NCBI GenBank assembly: GCA_019775845.1
Contig: JADQAV010000001.1
Coordinates: forward strand, 430,970 to 494,969
Direction: 5' to 3'
Source of the DNA: Myrmaecium sp. VS I D KN 1
Lineage: Eukaryota; Ascomycota; Dothideomycetes; Valsariales; Valsariaceae
Length of the DNA stretch: 64,000 nucleotides
The notes under the pieces: generated by a model
What the model saw: the letters and a program-made list of their open reading frames with translations, nothing else
What the model was told of the DNA's origin: nothing
Database searches by the model: none
Shown: piece after piece, positions 1 to 11,349 of the stretch
Numbering within the stretch: position 1 is the first letter of the stretch
How the letters are laid out: every line of letters starts with the position of its first letter
Position numbers and translations under genes: made by a program

Positions 1-1
1 G

Positions 2-532
2 TACCAGATCGTGCTCGACAGTGAGGTGAAGGCCTTCCGGATGGCTTTCCAGCAACTCTATGGGAATGGAGCGCATCCGAAACTTACCTATATCGTCTGC
101 GGGAAGCGTCACCATACACGTTTCTACCCTACGAGCCGAGCGAACGCCAGCGGGAGAAGTGAGAACTGTCCTCCTGGCACTGTTGTTGACCGAGGTATTG
201 GCATGGAACGCGGCTGGGATCTTTACGTACAAGCGCACTGCGGCCTCCAGGGAACAGTGAGGCCTGTGCATTATGTCGTCTTGAGGGATGAGATCGGCTT
301 CACTGCGGACGAGCTTGAAAGAATCTTGATCAACCTCAGTTACACCTTCGGACGGGCTGGCAAAGCGGTAAGCCTCACGCCGGGGGCCTACTACGCCGAC
401 CTCGCGGCCGAGCGGGCTCGCGATTACCTCGCCGATGCCTACACTGGCAACATAGGAGAGTTCAATTCCCAGACCTCGCCGTGGGCCGCCGGTGTCCATG
501 AGCGACTTCGGGACTCGATGTTCTACGTCTGA
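2..532 (+). CDS. Argonaute protein, C-terminal Piwi domain (5' truncated by window edge)
   Basis: This is the 3' end of an Argonaute gene, the RNA-guided slicer of RNA interference. The reading frame is open from base 2 and ends at a TGA at 530-532, giving about 176 residues. The sequence matches the last part of the Piwi (RNase H-like) domain: a KRHHTRFYP strand, NCPPGTVVDRGI, then AHCGLQGTVRP followed by HYVVL. The histidine of that last motif lines up with the final catalytic residue of the DEDH tetrad. The usual tail follows, with AYYADLAAERAR and a C-terminus ending in MFYV, which resembles the Argonaute consensus MFFV/MYFV. The other catalytic residues, PAZ and MID lie outside the window, so slicer competence cannot be judged. 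No intron is needed in this part. Which paralogue it is (quelling or meiotic silencing type) cannot be decided. Confidence 0.93.
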   Translation, partial: YQIVLDSEVKAFRMAFQQLYGNGAHPKLTYIVCGKRHHTRFYPTSRANASGRSENCPPGTVVDRGIGMERGWDLYVQAHCGLQGTVRPVHYVVLRDEIGFTADELERILINLSYTFGRAGKAVSLTPGAYYADLAAERARDYLADAYTGNIGEFNSQTSPWAAGVHERLRDSMFYV

Positions 533-2302
533 TGTTCCATATGATCACGTACCCTAGACTGGGGCAATTCTCCAGCGGCAGGTGCGTAGCTACGGACCAT
601 ATCACGGGCTGTTCCATATACCGACAGAAAGAATCGATAGAGGCAACGCATGATGGTCGTATTCAGTCGCGGAAGGCATTGATTTTCGTCAACATGCAGA
701 GCATAGATCGGAAGTATCATCTTGCTAGTAAGGGCAATTCTAACGGGAGGTTAGCAGTCGAATATGAATGAGCGCTGTGAAAAGACACGGGCAAGCATAG
801 ATACCCACGCAGTGGAGAGAATAGAAAGAAGCCACTGTTATTAAAAGGCAGATATACTAGTGAACAGCAATACCAAACCGCATATTATCAAAGCCGCCGA
901 CATGTTTTCGCCCTCCCTGGGGGCTTGGAGAAGTGATTGCACGCTATTCGCGTGGTCTTGTAGTACGTATGGTGGCGGTAGAGCTTTCCATAAGATGTAT
1001 TGTTCTTTAACATAGGCAGCTTATATGCATCGCTCTCTTGCCTTTTCGTATGTACGTAGGTACTAGGTAGTATGTATGCTTCGGTTCGCGCTATTGCGCA
1101 AGATCAGCTTGAGCGGTCATTGATCTGTGCTGGTGAGATGGCAACATCTGCTACCATTGTGCGTTGAACGACCGTGGGATGCAAAGGTTGAAGAAGGCGC
1201 GAAGAATGTGTGCTTGAATGATAGATTATATACTTCCCGGCGAGCGATTGAAAGGGCTCAGCAGAATTGTATTTGAAGTTAAATAGAAGATTTTCAGAGG
1301 TTGAAGAGACGTTATGAGCTCGATGCGCCGTTCAGCGAGGTATACCTATACATGTACAGGGACGTGCCTTAGCACCTAGCACTGTGGCCCCTGCCTGATT
1401 TTTGTTCTCAGGGAAGTTTTACGCGACCGGAGCAAAAGGTGATGATGATGTAATGGCCCAGGGATCGCTTTCTGCGCAGGAACGCGATCGCTGTTCATTC
1501 GACATTATTTGGTTTTCGGTGTTTTTGAGTGTGCTGTCATGAGTAATCCGTACCGGCATGTCCTTACAGTATGTACTCCTACCGAACCTCCGTACTTACG
1601 GCTTTTGATTCACATGAATCCAAAGTCCGAAGGGGACACAATCTGCGACATTTGTCTCCAGTTTTGATGGGCGACAGGGGTGTGGGAGTCCATCAAGCGA
1701 GATAAGGTGGCAGTGCAGCTCCTAAGCTAGCTACTGCCCTGTCGTCACAGATGTGTAGCGGAGCAGCTGCCCTTCAACCTCTCCGCCTCCCCTTCTCTTT
1801 ACCCCAACCGCATCCCGTTCGTCGTCTTTGGGGTTCAGGAATTGACTCAAATACTCCCTCCGCGTCGGCTCGGCAAGGTCAGAGTTTCCATATACACCAC
1901 CGGAATAAGCATTGCTCTCCCGTTTCGTCGAGCCTACCATACGGTCGTCTAGCATAATGAGTAAGTTTTTCACACCCCCTTTCCAAGCTGCGCTTGATGC
2001 GCCGCCAGTCCAAACCATCACCAGCCTCAAGTCCCTTTGTCACTACCTTGTGCTTGGCATGCCCCAGTCCGATACTATTAAGCAGCAGCTCCCCTCGGTC
2101 ATCCGCCGTTGCTCTCTGATCTTTTTCCATCCATCTTCTTCCCCGTCGTGAGCGTCAGGTTCCGCACCGCTGCGTTTTCGTCTGGCCATCCCAAGACTGA
2201 CAGCACCGTCGCCTCGGGCGACACATTTCCTCTTTTCCAGATCAACTACGTACGGCGCTGCACCAGCATTCGCGGCGCAGGACCGCGGACAGCAACATCT
2301 CG
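533..2302. other. Gene-free spacer between Argonaute and the Ca2+/H+ exchanger
   Basis: This holds the 3' flank of the Argonaute gene and the promoter/leader of the exchanger. Only short, unconvincing open frames occur. A cluster of TAGGTA/GTACTAGG-like motifs lies near 1060-1085. A C/T-rich leader precedes the exchanger start, roughly 1770-2160. No RNA gene or repeat element was recognised. Confidence 0.6.
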
Positions 2303-3721
2303 ATGCCGCGCGAGAACGGATACGGCAGTGAAGGCGATCCTCTCCTCGGCGGCGGCCGCAGGCGCACGAGACCTTGGGAAGATGAAAGGCCTTGGGTCCG
2401 CTGGCCGATGTACTTCTTGCACAAATGCTGGCAAACTCTGAGCAGCAGCTATGTGAACATCTTCTTGGTCTTCGTACCCCTCGGAATCATCTCTGGCGCG
2501 CTCGGATGGAGTCCCACCGCTACGTTCGTCCTGAACTTCTTCGCCATCGTTCCTCTGGCATCCTTGTTGAGCTTTGCGACGGAAGAACTTAGCGTTAAGC
2601 TCGGGCAGACTTTGGGTGGCCTGTTGAACGCGACGTTCGGCAACGCGGTGGAGCTTATCGTAAGCCTTGCGCCTGACGAACCCCCCAATTGGTGCGCCGG
2701 GCTACAGGTAGCTAATTGATGCGGTTCTGGCAGGTCAGCATCGTGGCCCTGAAGAATGGCGAAATCCGGATTGTGCAGTCCAGCATGCTTGGAAGCATCC
2801 TTTCTAACATCCTGCTCGTTCTGGGCTGCTGCTTTGTGGCCGGTGGTATGCGATACTCCGAGCAGAGTTTCAACAGCACGGCGGCCTCCACCATGTCCTC
2901 CTTGATGGCCGTGGCCAGCGCTTCCCTGATCATCCCAGCGACGCTGTTCGCTTCACTGAGGACCTCGGAAGACAGCAGCAGGCACGACATCTTGACTCTC
3001 TCTCGCGGCACTGCTATCATCCTCTTGATCCTGTACGTCATGTACCTTTACTTCCAGCTCAAAAGCCACTCGCAACTCTTCGACGAGGAGGTTCGCGCTG
3101 TCTCCGGAGAGGCTGCCGAAGAGGGCCATGAGCAAGAGCAAATCCTGCCCCCGGTGGCAGCCGGTGTCGCTCTTGTCATTGTCACCCTCCTTGTCGCCGT
3201 GTGCGCCGAGTACTTGGTCGACAGCATCGACAGCATTGTCGAGACCGCTCATATCTCCAAGACCTTCATCGGTCTGGTCCTTCTCCCGATCGTCGGCAAC
3301 GCGGCCGAGCATGTCACCGCCGTGATCGTTGCTTACAAGGACAAGATGGATCTGGCGATCAACGTGGCCATTGGCAGCTCCCTTCAGATCGCCTTGTTCG
3401 TCACCCCCTTCCTCGTCATCCTGGGCTGGATCATCGACGAGGACATGAGCTTGCACTTCCAAGGCTTTGAGACCGTCGTTTTCTTCTTGTCCGTCCTCGT
3501 CGTCAACTATCTCATCCAGGATGGCAAGAGCAACTATTTGGAGGGCGTCATGTGCATTGGAACGTGAGTTTTTCTTCATCCCGATCATTCTAATCTCTCT
3601 GGGGCCGTTATGACTGACTCTTTGCTAAAGGTACATCATCATCGCGCTGGCTTTCTTCATTTATCCGGATGACGCTTCCGGCGACCTCGGACCTGGCGTT
3701 CGAGCCTTCTTCCGGTTGTAG
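2303..3721 (+). CDS. Vacuolar Ca2+/H+ exchanger (CAX / Vcx1 family)
   Basis: The predicted product exchanges Ca2+ for H+ across the vacuolar membrane. Exons are 2303-2659, 2734-3563 and 3631-3721, giving 425 residues, close to the length of yeast Vcx1. The first intron falls directly after the first exchanger motif; the second is GTGAGT...AAAG. About eleven hydrophobic segments can be seen. Both alpha-repeat signatures are present: GNAVEL at about residues 113-118 and GNAAEH at 307-312, each with the ion-coordinating glutamate, the second followed by the helix [16 protein letters not shown]. An acidic stretch (residues near 240) lies between the two halves, as in other CAX proteins. The hydrophilic N-terminus is short, so a long autoinhibitory extension is not evident. 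The start is the first ATG of this frame; an additional upstream exon cannot be excluded. Confidence 0.93.
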
Positions 3722-3741
3722 GCTGAGCAGAGTACGGTTGA

Positions 3742-3779
3742 TGTGCACTGTACTAGAAAGGAGAAGTGCACAGTGCACA
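3742..3779. repeat. 10-bp perfect inverted repeat in the exchanger 3' flank
   Basis: The arms 3742-3751 and 3770-3779 are perfect reverse complements (TGTGCACTGT and ACAGTGCACA), separated by an 18-base loop. The element begins 21 bases after the stop codon of the Ca2+/H+ exchanger and would form a hairpin in its 3' UTR. A role in mRNA end formation or stability is inference only. Confidence 0.6.
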
Positions 3780-5103
3780 GTTTCACCCATCGGCAAAGGG
3801 GAACGGACGGTTAGGTTCTCTTTTGCAAGCAGACACGTGCTTGCGAATATCTAGTTGCCACTGAAGCATACCCTTTCGGGGCCGAGCGTTACGGATCGGT
3901 GGCCGCGCCTCTATCAGACGGCGTCTGGTTGGCTGGCTGGTGGGCCGTCCGCCCGCAACCCGCCCGAAACAAATTGACCCCGCAGTTTCCCGGGCGTTGT
4001 CCTAGGAGAACCCGCGGGTCGTCCACCCTCAGGTGTTTCCTATGTTCCTTTCTTATCGTACCTTGGCTTCGAAGAGCGGTTCACGCCCCCAGAACGAGAT
4101 TGAATCATGAGGCAGCTGCGATTCGACGTAGGTACTGTACATCAGGTAGTTACTTAGTAGTCGTATGAGATTGCAAAAACAATATATAAATTTCATCTAG
4201 AAGTACTGTGACGCTTCAAGGAGCACGCTTGGACCCTACGGAGTACAGTATGTACCCACGGTAAGTAGATAGGCAGCTGCATCGCTCCGGGCCGAGTGAT
4301 CGACGGCCTGGATGACGAGGTGGATGGGAAGACGGAATCGGATTCGGACTCTGCTCACACTCAGCTAAACTGAGGTGCACTAGCCACTAGGTACCTAGCG
4401 ACGAACGAGGATGGTTTCGTACATTAGTAGATACAGTAGGAGTAGTTTAGCGCAGGGAGTCGCTTTCCCTAGGTGTAGTACCTAGGTATAACTAGTAGAG
4501 ATCGGCGGGTAGTAGGTCGGTACTGTGAATGTATTTATGGATGGTTGGAGGGTGTACTCACTAGTAGGGATCGACTGGTTGCGTGAGTCTTTTGTTCGGA
4601 GCAGGGCCATGCTTCCGTTCAGTTCTCAAACGCAGTAGTATTTACTTCTATCTCGGTGTCTCTAGGGGAGGGATATGTACGGAGTAGGTAGGTCCTACCT
4701 ACGGAGTACAGTACGAGGAGTAGTACCTCGTAGCTGTAATTGGAGGGGGGAGGTGAAGTGAAGTGGGGAGGAGGGTACAAGTTCCTGATTGGCGGACGCG
4801 CGATAACAGCGCGCGATAGGACAGAGATGGCACGGAGGGCGGGGATAGGCGGGCGCGCAAGCAAGAGCAGCAACAACTCGGGAGGGAGGAGGGGGGACCA
4901 TCGCACGCATGCATGCAAGGAACAGGGATACTTGCCTTTCGTGTCCCCCCTCCCCGGTCGATTTCGATTTCCTGCCCGTTGCGACGGTCCAACCAGCCAC
5001 CCACCCACCCGGCCTGCGCCGGCTTGCGCTCGCTCGCTCTCTCTCTCTCTCTGGGCCACTCCCGCACTCTCTCTCTCTCGAGCTCGTCCTCCTCGTCGCC
5101 CTC

Positions 5104-5143
5104 CTCCCCCTCCCCTCCCCTCCCCTCCCCTCCCCTCCCGTCC
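5104..5143. repeat. CCCCT pentanucleotide array (G-quadruplex-prone on the minus strand)
   Basis: About seven consecutive CCCCT-like units run through 5104-5143, following a CT dinucleotide tract. The complementary strand carries runs of four G separated by single A, which fits the usual G-quadruplex rule. It lies roughly 760 bp upstream of the membrane protein start at 5906. Confidence 0.7.
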
Positions 5144-5905
5144 CGATCGCGAGTTGTCTTGTTGGCTTTCCCGCCCGTGGGAAGGAAAACTGGGAATGGT
5201 GGGAAATGGTGGGAAGACGAGGTTCCTCCCGGTCCGGTCCCCTTCAGCCCGTCGTACCGTAAGTAAGGAAGGTAAGGTAAGGTAGGGTAGGGTAGGTAAG
5301 GTAGTAGGATGGAGGTAGGGAGTTAGTAGTGATCTACTACCTTACTATTTACCGCATGTATGTGGTACTATTACCTTAGTAGTACTTACTAAATACCTTG
5401 CTGCTGCTGCTGCATCTCACCCGCTCCGTAAACCCGCCCACCCTCGCCCTCGCCCTCCACGATCCTCTCCACCTCCACCTCCACCTCCATCCAGATCCCA
5501 ACCCTCTCCGTCTTCATCGTTGTCGCTGTCGTTGTCGTCGTCTCCGCCGTCGCCGTCACCGTCACCGTTGCCGTCGCCTTCGCCTTGTCTCCCTCCGCCT
5601 CTTGATCGATCGTCATCGGACGTGCGACCCCGCGAAGCCACCCGCCCGCCCTCCGACGCGCCAGGCATCCCCACGTCGCGAACCGCATGGTCTCATAGGG
5701 CTGCCGCATCCTCCACCGTAGACATCACCGGGCCTGCCCTCATGTACCAGATCATCCCCCGCGCGCCCGTCCTCGTGTCTCTTGCTTCGCAAACTCCAAC
5801 GTCACCATTCCCGTCGCGCTTTACATGCAGCTCACCCGTCGCCCGTCCTCGTTGACCACCTCCACCACCACAGTGACGCGCTGCCCCTCCCCTCCTCCCT
5901 TCGCA

Positions 5906-7723
5906 ATGGACGACATAGACCGCGACAACCTCTTCGATAACGCGCCCTCCCTCTCCGCCTCCCTCGAGGACTTCGACCCCGGCGACCCGCGACGGCCCGC
6001 CTTCTTCGGCATCGCCTCCACCAATTCCGCCTTCCGCTCGGAGGATTCCGACTACGAATCCGAAGCGGCCAGTCGCTGGGATCCCCCCGGCGCGAAGTGG
6101 TACAGCAGAACCCACAGCCACCTCCTCGATCCGCTCCGCAGCGAAAGCCCCCCGTGTCGGTCGCGCGAACCGAGTCCGCTCTACGAAAGCGCCGTCGAAG
6201 GCGACCTGACCTTGCCGATGCGCATCCCGCTGCCGGAATCGCCGCAGAAGCTGACGCCGCGCAACAGCCCCGAGCGCGATCTCGCGGGCGCGACCGACCA
6301 CCACCACCACATGAACGGGACCATACACGAGCCTGCGCAGGCTCCTGAGAATTCGGGTGCGTGGGGAAAACGAGATCATCATCACCCCCTCTCTGACGTC
6401 GTTCCTCCGTTGGCTACTAGTAACTAACCGCTTCGCGATCTTGCGCGCGTGTAGCTTTTCGCGTGCGAGTCCTTGCAGAGTACCGACATCGCAATGATCC
6501 TTTCGAGTCCAGCTTGACGTGGTGTCGCGACAAGCTGGATCTGGTGGCGGGCACGCGCACCTCCATGTTCTTCTCCGTCCTCGTCCTCCTGAGCGCAGCC
6601 ACTTTCCTGCGCGTCCTGTTTTCGCCTCCCACCGTCGGACCGGTGCCCGACTTGGTCACCGTCGCCGGCTTCGCCCGGAACCTGGAACCGCTGATCTACT
6701 ACTCGGAGAATGGCCAGATGCATTTCGAGGACCTGCAAGAGACGAGCGTGGCGGTGTGGGATCTGGGTGAGAGCGTGAGGTCGACGAACATGACCTCCGC
6801 GCCGATAATATACCAAGAGCTCGACGAGCTGAGCGAGACGCTGAAGACGCTGGCGCTGGAGCTGACGCGCTTCTTTGCCAATGTCGATGGCGATATCGAT
6901 AGGTGAGTGCGACGCGACGGAGCCTGCGTTGCTGTAGCACCGTGCCTGACTTCAAACGTCACATAGCATCTTGGTCGTCATGGAATGGGCGAAGAGGGAA
7001 CTGTCCCAAGTATCGACCATGCCGGTCGGTCGGCTCACCGCCGCGGCGGAGAACCTCCACGGCGCGTTATGTCGCGTCGGCATCCTCGAAAAGCCCGATG
7101 GATCGCCCACGCAACTGGGCCAGCTGGTCAAAGACCTGTTCGGCCCGACGACGCAGCAGCGCAGCAAGGAAGCGCTCCACCGGACCTTCAACGAGTTCAT
7201 CGGGCGGCTGGAGGAGAGCATCTCGGAGGAGCTCATGTTCAGCACGCGCATCTTCTCCCTGTTCGAGAGCATCGACCGGCTCTTCCTGAACCTGCAGCGG
7301 ACGGTGATCCGGGAGGTGGACAACCAGAACCGGGAGAGCGACGAGCTGCTGTCGAGCCTGTGGTCGCGGGTGATGGGGGCGAACAGCGGCAAGCTGCGCA
7401 AGTTCTCCCGCAACCAGGACCTGCTGAAGACGCTCCGGGACAAGACGGTGAACAACAAGCTGATCCTGTCGGACCACAACAGCAAGCTGCTCCAGCTCAA
7501 GTCGAACCTCGAGTTCCTCCGCAAGAAGCTCGTCTCCCCGCTCGTCCGCAGCAACTCGTCCAGCACGATCACGATCGAGGAGCAGATCCGCGGCCTCCAG
7601 CGCACTCACGACTACATGTCCGCCGTCCGTCAGCGCCAGAAGGAGAAGGTGATGGAGCTCATGTTTGGTGCGCGCGGTCGTCGCGTCACCATCACTTCTT
7701 CTTCGTCGGGGGATTCTTCTTGA
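5906..7723 (+). CDS. Conserved-looking fungal single-pass membrane protein with coiled coils; function unknown
   Basis: I do not recognise a named family. Exons 5906-6356, 6455-6902 and 6967-7723 give 551 residues; donors are GTGCGT and GTGAGT and both acceptors are clean. The N-terminal 150 residues are acidic, Ser/Pro-rich and probably disordered, with a short His run. A single hydrophobic helix lies at about residues 187-206 (MFFSVLVLLSAATF). The remaining 340 residues are mainly helical and charged, with heptad-like stretches and a basic segment near the C-terminus. The start lies in a CAATGG context; an in-frame ATG further upstream (5825) is possible but is preceded by unlike-coding sequence. 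The layout suggests a membrane-anchored protein with a cytosolic or nuclear helical domain; its location is inference. Confidence 0.8.
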
Positions 7724-8800
7724 GCGGGCGAGTCGGATGTGCATCATCGCTGATGAATCGTCTGGAGGCAGAGAGAGGTCTTGTCGTGCGAAGTCGCCCT
7801 TGGATTCTTGCCTCGTATGACAACCTCCTTCTCTCGCCATTTCCTTTTCGGCGCTCTCATCATTTTGGCTTTTTGGATTCTCGGCGTCGCATGAAGGCAG
7901 GTGGTGGGTTGGCTGTTTCCTCTACAGCGTAGGGAAATCGAGGGATGGATATGGGAAGGAGTATTTGGGGAGGCGTTGTCTTGCTTCATCTTTGTTCTTC
8001 TCTTTTTCTTCCCGGGGGAAAAAGGGAGAAATAGATGGACGGCTGCGCTTTTTGTTTTCTCGTCCTGCTGGCGCCCTTCTTATCTTGGTTTTTTCACTCA
8101 CTCTCTTCTCGTTTTCCCACTTTCCCTAAGTCTAGTATTGGATGGAGTTTTGTGCGTCTCTTTCTCTCTTACTTTTTCTCGATTTTTTTGTAATCGCGTA
8201 CTCTTTGGACATTCTCGGATGGGGGGTTAGGGAGGTTGGAGGGTGTGTGGAGTGAATTGTTGTGTTCATACATCCGCATCTCGGCGTTTATATATATTTA
8301 TATGTATACTCTTTATTCTTCTCGTCTTTTTTTTCCTCAGATTCTTATTCGTATAATCGTATATTATTCATCGTAAGGAGTACTTTTTTCAAGGCTCAGG
8401 TAGGCTTTACATCTTATTCGGGATGGCGCTGGTAAGGCTTTTAAGGACTCGAAGGGGCGAAGTGCGCTTGACTGCGTGAGATTGTATCAGTACTGTAGTC
8501 TCACATAGTTGATTTACTCCAGTAGTTATAATACTCCGGAAACGATTATACAGAGTGTCGAATAATTACATCTTGATATGATTTACTATGCGTGCACGTA
8601 TCAGATCGATTGAGGTCGGAGTTAAGTTCACCCGCAATATTTCCTGACCTCACCACCTACCTGAGTACCTATACCTTACGATCTTGTAACTACCCACATA
8701 CATACACCTATCCTCCGTCGCGCGACGTACGAATACTTCCGCTTGCCCTCAGCGTCTCGCGCCCCGACGCTCGTCACTCCTGGCTCCCGCCGCCAGAACA
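7724..8800. other. 3' flank and spacer before COQ3
   Basis: T-rich sequence downstream of the membrane protein gene (7960-8400), with an AT-rich TATATATTTATATG stretch near 8288-8310, then a C-rich leader before COQ3. The short open frames are antisense or low complexity. No gene or RNA was recognised. Confidence 0.5.
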
Positions 8801-9772
8801 ATGGCTCTACCGCGCGCTCTGCTGCGGACCTGTTCCTCCACCCTTCGAGCCGTGCCACGCCCGGTGGCCCGCGGTCGACGACCGAATTTCCCACACCCGT
8901 CAAGTTGCCCGGCTACTTCCTGTCGCCGCTCATCGAACCTCGCGCGCGATGCGAAAGCGCCGTCTGCCTCCCCGAGCGTCGCCGCCGCGGCTTCCTCGCA
9001 CCCTCACCCGCATCCGCACCCACAGAGCTCGGTGGATCCCAGCGAGGTGTCTCACTTCGCCGCCCTCGCATCCAGCTGGTGGGATCCGCACGGCTCGAGC
9101 CGGTTGCTCCACCTGATGAACCCGCTACGACACGAATTCATCCGCGACTGCCTCGCCTCCGCGCCGACGTCGCCGACGCCGCCGCTGCGCTACCTGGACG
9201 TCGGATGCGGCGGGGGGATCTTCGCGGAGTCGGCGGCGCGGCTGCGCACGACGGCGAGCGTGACGGCCATCGACCCGACGGCCGAGGTGCTGGCGATCGC
9301 CGAGGCGCACAAGCGACGGGACCCGGCGTTGCTGACGCCCGGCCGGCTGACGTACCTGCACACGGCGCTCGAGGACCTGCCGCGGGAGGAGAAGGAGGGT
9401 TACGACGTGGTGACGTGCTTCGAAGTGCTCGAGCACGTCGGCGCGCCGGCGCCCTTCCTGCGCGACCTGATGGCGCACGTCCGCCCCGGAGGCTGGCTCG
9501 TCCTGAGCACCATCTCGCGCACCTGGACGGCCTGGCTCACGACCATCGTCGCGGCCGAGGAGCTGGTCGGCCTCGTGCCCCGCGGCACGCACGACTGGGA
9601 CAAGTACATCCACGAGCGCGAGCTGCGGGACTGGTTCGCGCGGCAGGCGGGCTGGGAGGGCGCCCGCGCGCGCACGCTGGGCGTCATGTACATCCCTGGC
9701 TTCGGGTGGAAGAAGGTGGCTGGCAGCGAAGGGTGGGGGAATTACTTTTTTGGTATTCAACGGAGAAAATGA
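8801..9772 (+). CDS. COQ3: Ubiquinone biosynthesis O-methyltransferase, mitochondrial
   Basis: The product is the SAM-dependent methyltransferase that carries out both O-methylation steps of ubiquinone synthesis, in the matrix as part of the CoQ synthome. The gene is a single exon of 323 residues, starting in an ACAATGG context. The first 60 or so residues are rich in Arg, Ser and Ala and lack acids until Asp51, as in a mitochondrial targeting sequence. The catalytic domain follows: WWDPHGSSRLLHLMNPLRHEFI at about 93-114, SAM motif I LDVGCGGG at 132-139, then CFEVLEHV and HVRPGGWLVLSTISRT, all typical of the UbiG/COQ3 family. A His-Pro repeat (HPHPHPHP) near residue 67 sits between targeting sequence and domain and looks like low-complexity expansion. 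Confidence 0.96.
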   Translation: MALPRALLRTCSSTLRAVPRPVARGRRPNFPHPSSCPATSCRRSSNLARDAKAPSASPSVAAAASSHPHPHPHPQSSVDPSEVSHFAALASSWWDPHGSSRLLHLMNPLRHEFIRDCLASAPTSPTPPLRYLDVGCGGGIFAESAARLRTTASVTAIDPTAEVLAIAEAHKRRDPALLTPGRLTYLHTALEDLPREEKEGYDVVTCFEVLEHVGAPAPFLRDLMAHVRPGGWLVLSTISRTWTAWLTTIVAAEELVGLVPRGTHDWDKYIHERELRDWFARQAGWEGARARTLGVMYIPGFGWKKVAGSEGWGNYFFGIQRRK

Positions 9773-10035
9773 GAGTGTGCTATCTATGGGATGTCAAAAG
9801 ATGCCAAACGCCGACTAGCTCCTCCTTTTCAGCCTCGGGGGATATCCAGACTAGTTATGATGGTTGCGGCGAGTGTTTTTCGCAGAACGGATGGGCACCA
9901 GGCCCACACTCGCTATGATACCCGTGGAAAAGTCGAAAGAGAGAAGAAAAAAAAAAGTTCAAATATCCCGCCGTGTATGCCCACCTGAACTCCGAATGTG
10001 CTTGCATCGCGAAAATGAAAAGAGATGTCCCCCGC

Positions 10036-10860
10036 CTATTTGCGCTTGTGATCGTAATTCTTGAGGATGCCCAGCATGTGCGTGTTCGTCTGCCGTCCGC
10101 CCCGTCGGCTGACCTTCTTCTTCTTCGGCTTCGCGTCCATCTTCTTCGCGACCTCCCGCGGCGCGCTCGTCGGCTTGAGCCCGGCCGCCTCCAGCTTCGC
10201 GCGCAGCTCGTCCGGGTTCGCGGGCAGGGCGATCTGGTGCCAGGCCGCGCGGAACTCGGGGTCGATGTGCTGACGGAGGGAGGGGTCGTTCTCCCAGACC
10301 GTCTTGGGGGCGCCGTCCTTCCTGTTGCGGGTGACGAGGATGACGCCCTCGCGCTCGAGGGCCTCGATGGCGTCGGCGCAGTCGGGCCAGCCGTCCTTCA
10401 GGTCCTTGACGGCGAGGCCGGTGGAGTACTTCTGCCGCTGCAGGAAACCCTTGAGCTCGTCCGGGGAGCGGATGTCATACTTGGGCTTGTAGGAGAAGGT
10501 CTCCTTCCGGCCGGCGGCCTCGGGCTCGTACCGGATCTGCTCGTGCGCCTTGAAGATGCTGTACAGCCGCCGGCTGTGCTCGGGCGCGTTCTTGACCGAG
10601 AGGTAGTCGAGCAGCTCCTGGAAGGTGAACTTCTTCAGCTGGTTCTCTGGCTTCGACATGTACTCGACCGCGTAGTGCGTCTGCGTGTAGAACGTCGAGC
10701 CCATCCCCGTCTGCACCGGCTGCGAGAAGGTGGTGCCGGCCGATGGGGTCTCGGGACGCTTCCGCTTAATGGCGCCATTCGATGCGGTGGACGGTGCTGG
10801 CGACGGAGCGGACGCGGGGCCTATCCCGGTGTTGGCTTTCGAGGTGCCTGTGAACGACAT
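10036..10860 (-). CDS. TFA2: Transcription initiation factor IIE, beta subunit
   Basis: The product is the small subunit of TFIIE, which recruits and regulates TFIIH at RNA polymerase II promoters in the nucleus. It is a single-exon gene of 274 residues. A Ser/Pro/Thr-rich N-terminus with a basic KRKRPE patch precedes two winged-helix regions: the first about 60-130 (FTFQELLDYLSVKN) and the second about 135-205, with a conserved stretch around LEREGVILVTRNRKDG. The C-terminus is strongly basic (KKMDAKPKKKKVSRRGGRQ), followed by TNTHMLGIL, as in fungal TFIIE beta. It is divergent from the Mlp1/TPR gene across a 489-bp shared promoter region. Confidence 0.95.
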   Translation of the reverse strand: MSFTGTSKANTGIGPASAPSPAPSTASNGAIKRKRPETPSAGTTFSQPVQTGMGSTFYTQTHYAVEYMSKPENQLKKFTFQELLDYLSVKNAPEHSRRLYSIFKAHEQIRYEPEAAGRKETFSYKPKYDIRSPDELKGFLQRQKYSTGLAVKDLKDGWPDCADAIEALEREGVILVTRNRKDGAPKTVWENDPSLRQHIDPEFRAAWHQIALPANPDELRAKLEAAGLKPTSAPREVAKKMDAKPKKKKVSRRGGRQTNTHMLGILKNYDHKRK

Positions 10861-11349
10861 GATGTGGGAGTGAATGATAGCCAGCAGATGGGGAGGGAAG
10901 GAGAGGCGAAGCTTTTTGGAGTTATCGTCGCTGGTCCACGGACGGACGCCTTCCCGCCGGAAGCAATGGAATCCACAAGCAGCACTTCGCGATTACGGCT
11001 GGGTTGAACTGCTTTCGTTTGCTGTATGCATGCGGAATCACCGAAGTTGCGGAGATCCTGGAAGCTGTGGCATATGTAGCTGCTCGTCGTTAAGGTAGGA
11101 GATCGCGCGCTAGCGGCGATGCGGTACCGAGGTGGGTAATTGAAAGCGGAACCTGTAATGCCAAGCGCCTGGGCGCTCATCCAAGAGCTTCACCACAGCT
11201 TGCACAAAGAATCCTCCCCTCAACCATAACCGGCCTTTTCATTGTAGGCCTGGTACTCCGCGTCTCCTCCACAGACTCGACGACCTGCGCTGTACAATGG
11301 TTCAAGCAGCTCCGGTCAACCAGTTTCACTGAAACCGATCTACCAAACC
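10861..11349. promoter_or_regulatory. Divergent promoter between TFA2 and the Mlp1/TPR gene
   Basis: This 489-bp region separates two genes transcribed away from each other and must hold both promoters and leaders. I see no clear TATA box. Open frames crossing it are unrelated to known proteins. Confidence 0.5.

Larger units (their letters stand above)
3722..5905. other. Gene-free spacer with microsatellites
   Basis: About 2.2 kb without a credible gene. It contains an inverted repeat just after the exchanger stop (3742-3779), repeated TAGGTACC/ACCTAGG motifs around 4130-4500, a CT-repeat near 5036-5080, a C4T repeat array at 5104-5143, and a GGTA-rich tract at 5264-5310. The right end (5400-5905) is C-rich pyrimidine sequence, probably the leader of the next gene. 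Overlapping open frames here arise from GC-rich low complexity and do not resemble proteins. Confidence 0.55.

Noticed and set aside
5283-5303. TAGGG-rich tract resembling telomeric repeat
   Set aside because: Units are mixed GGTA/GGGTA and short; not the TTAGGG array of ascomycete telomeres.
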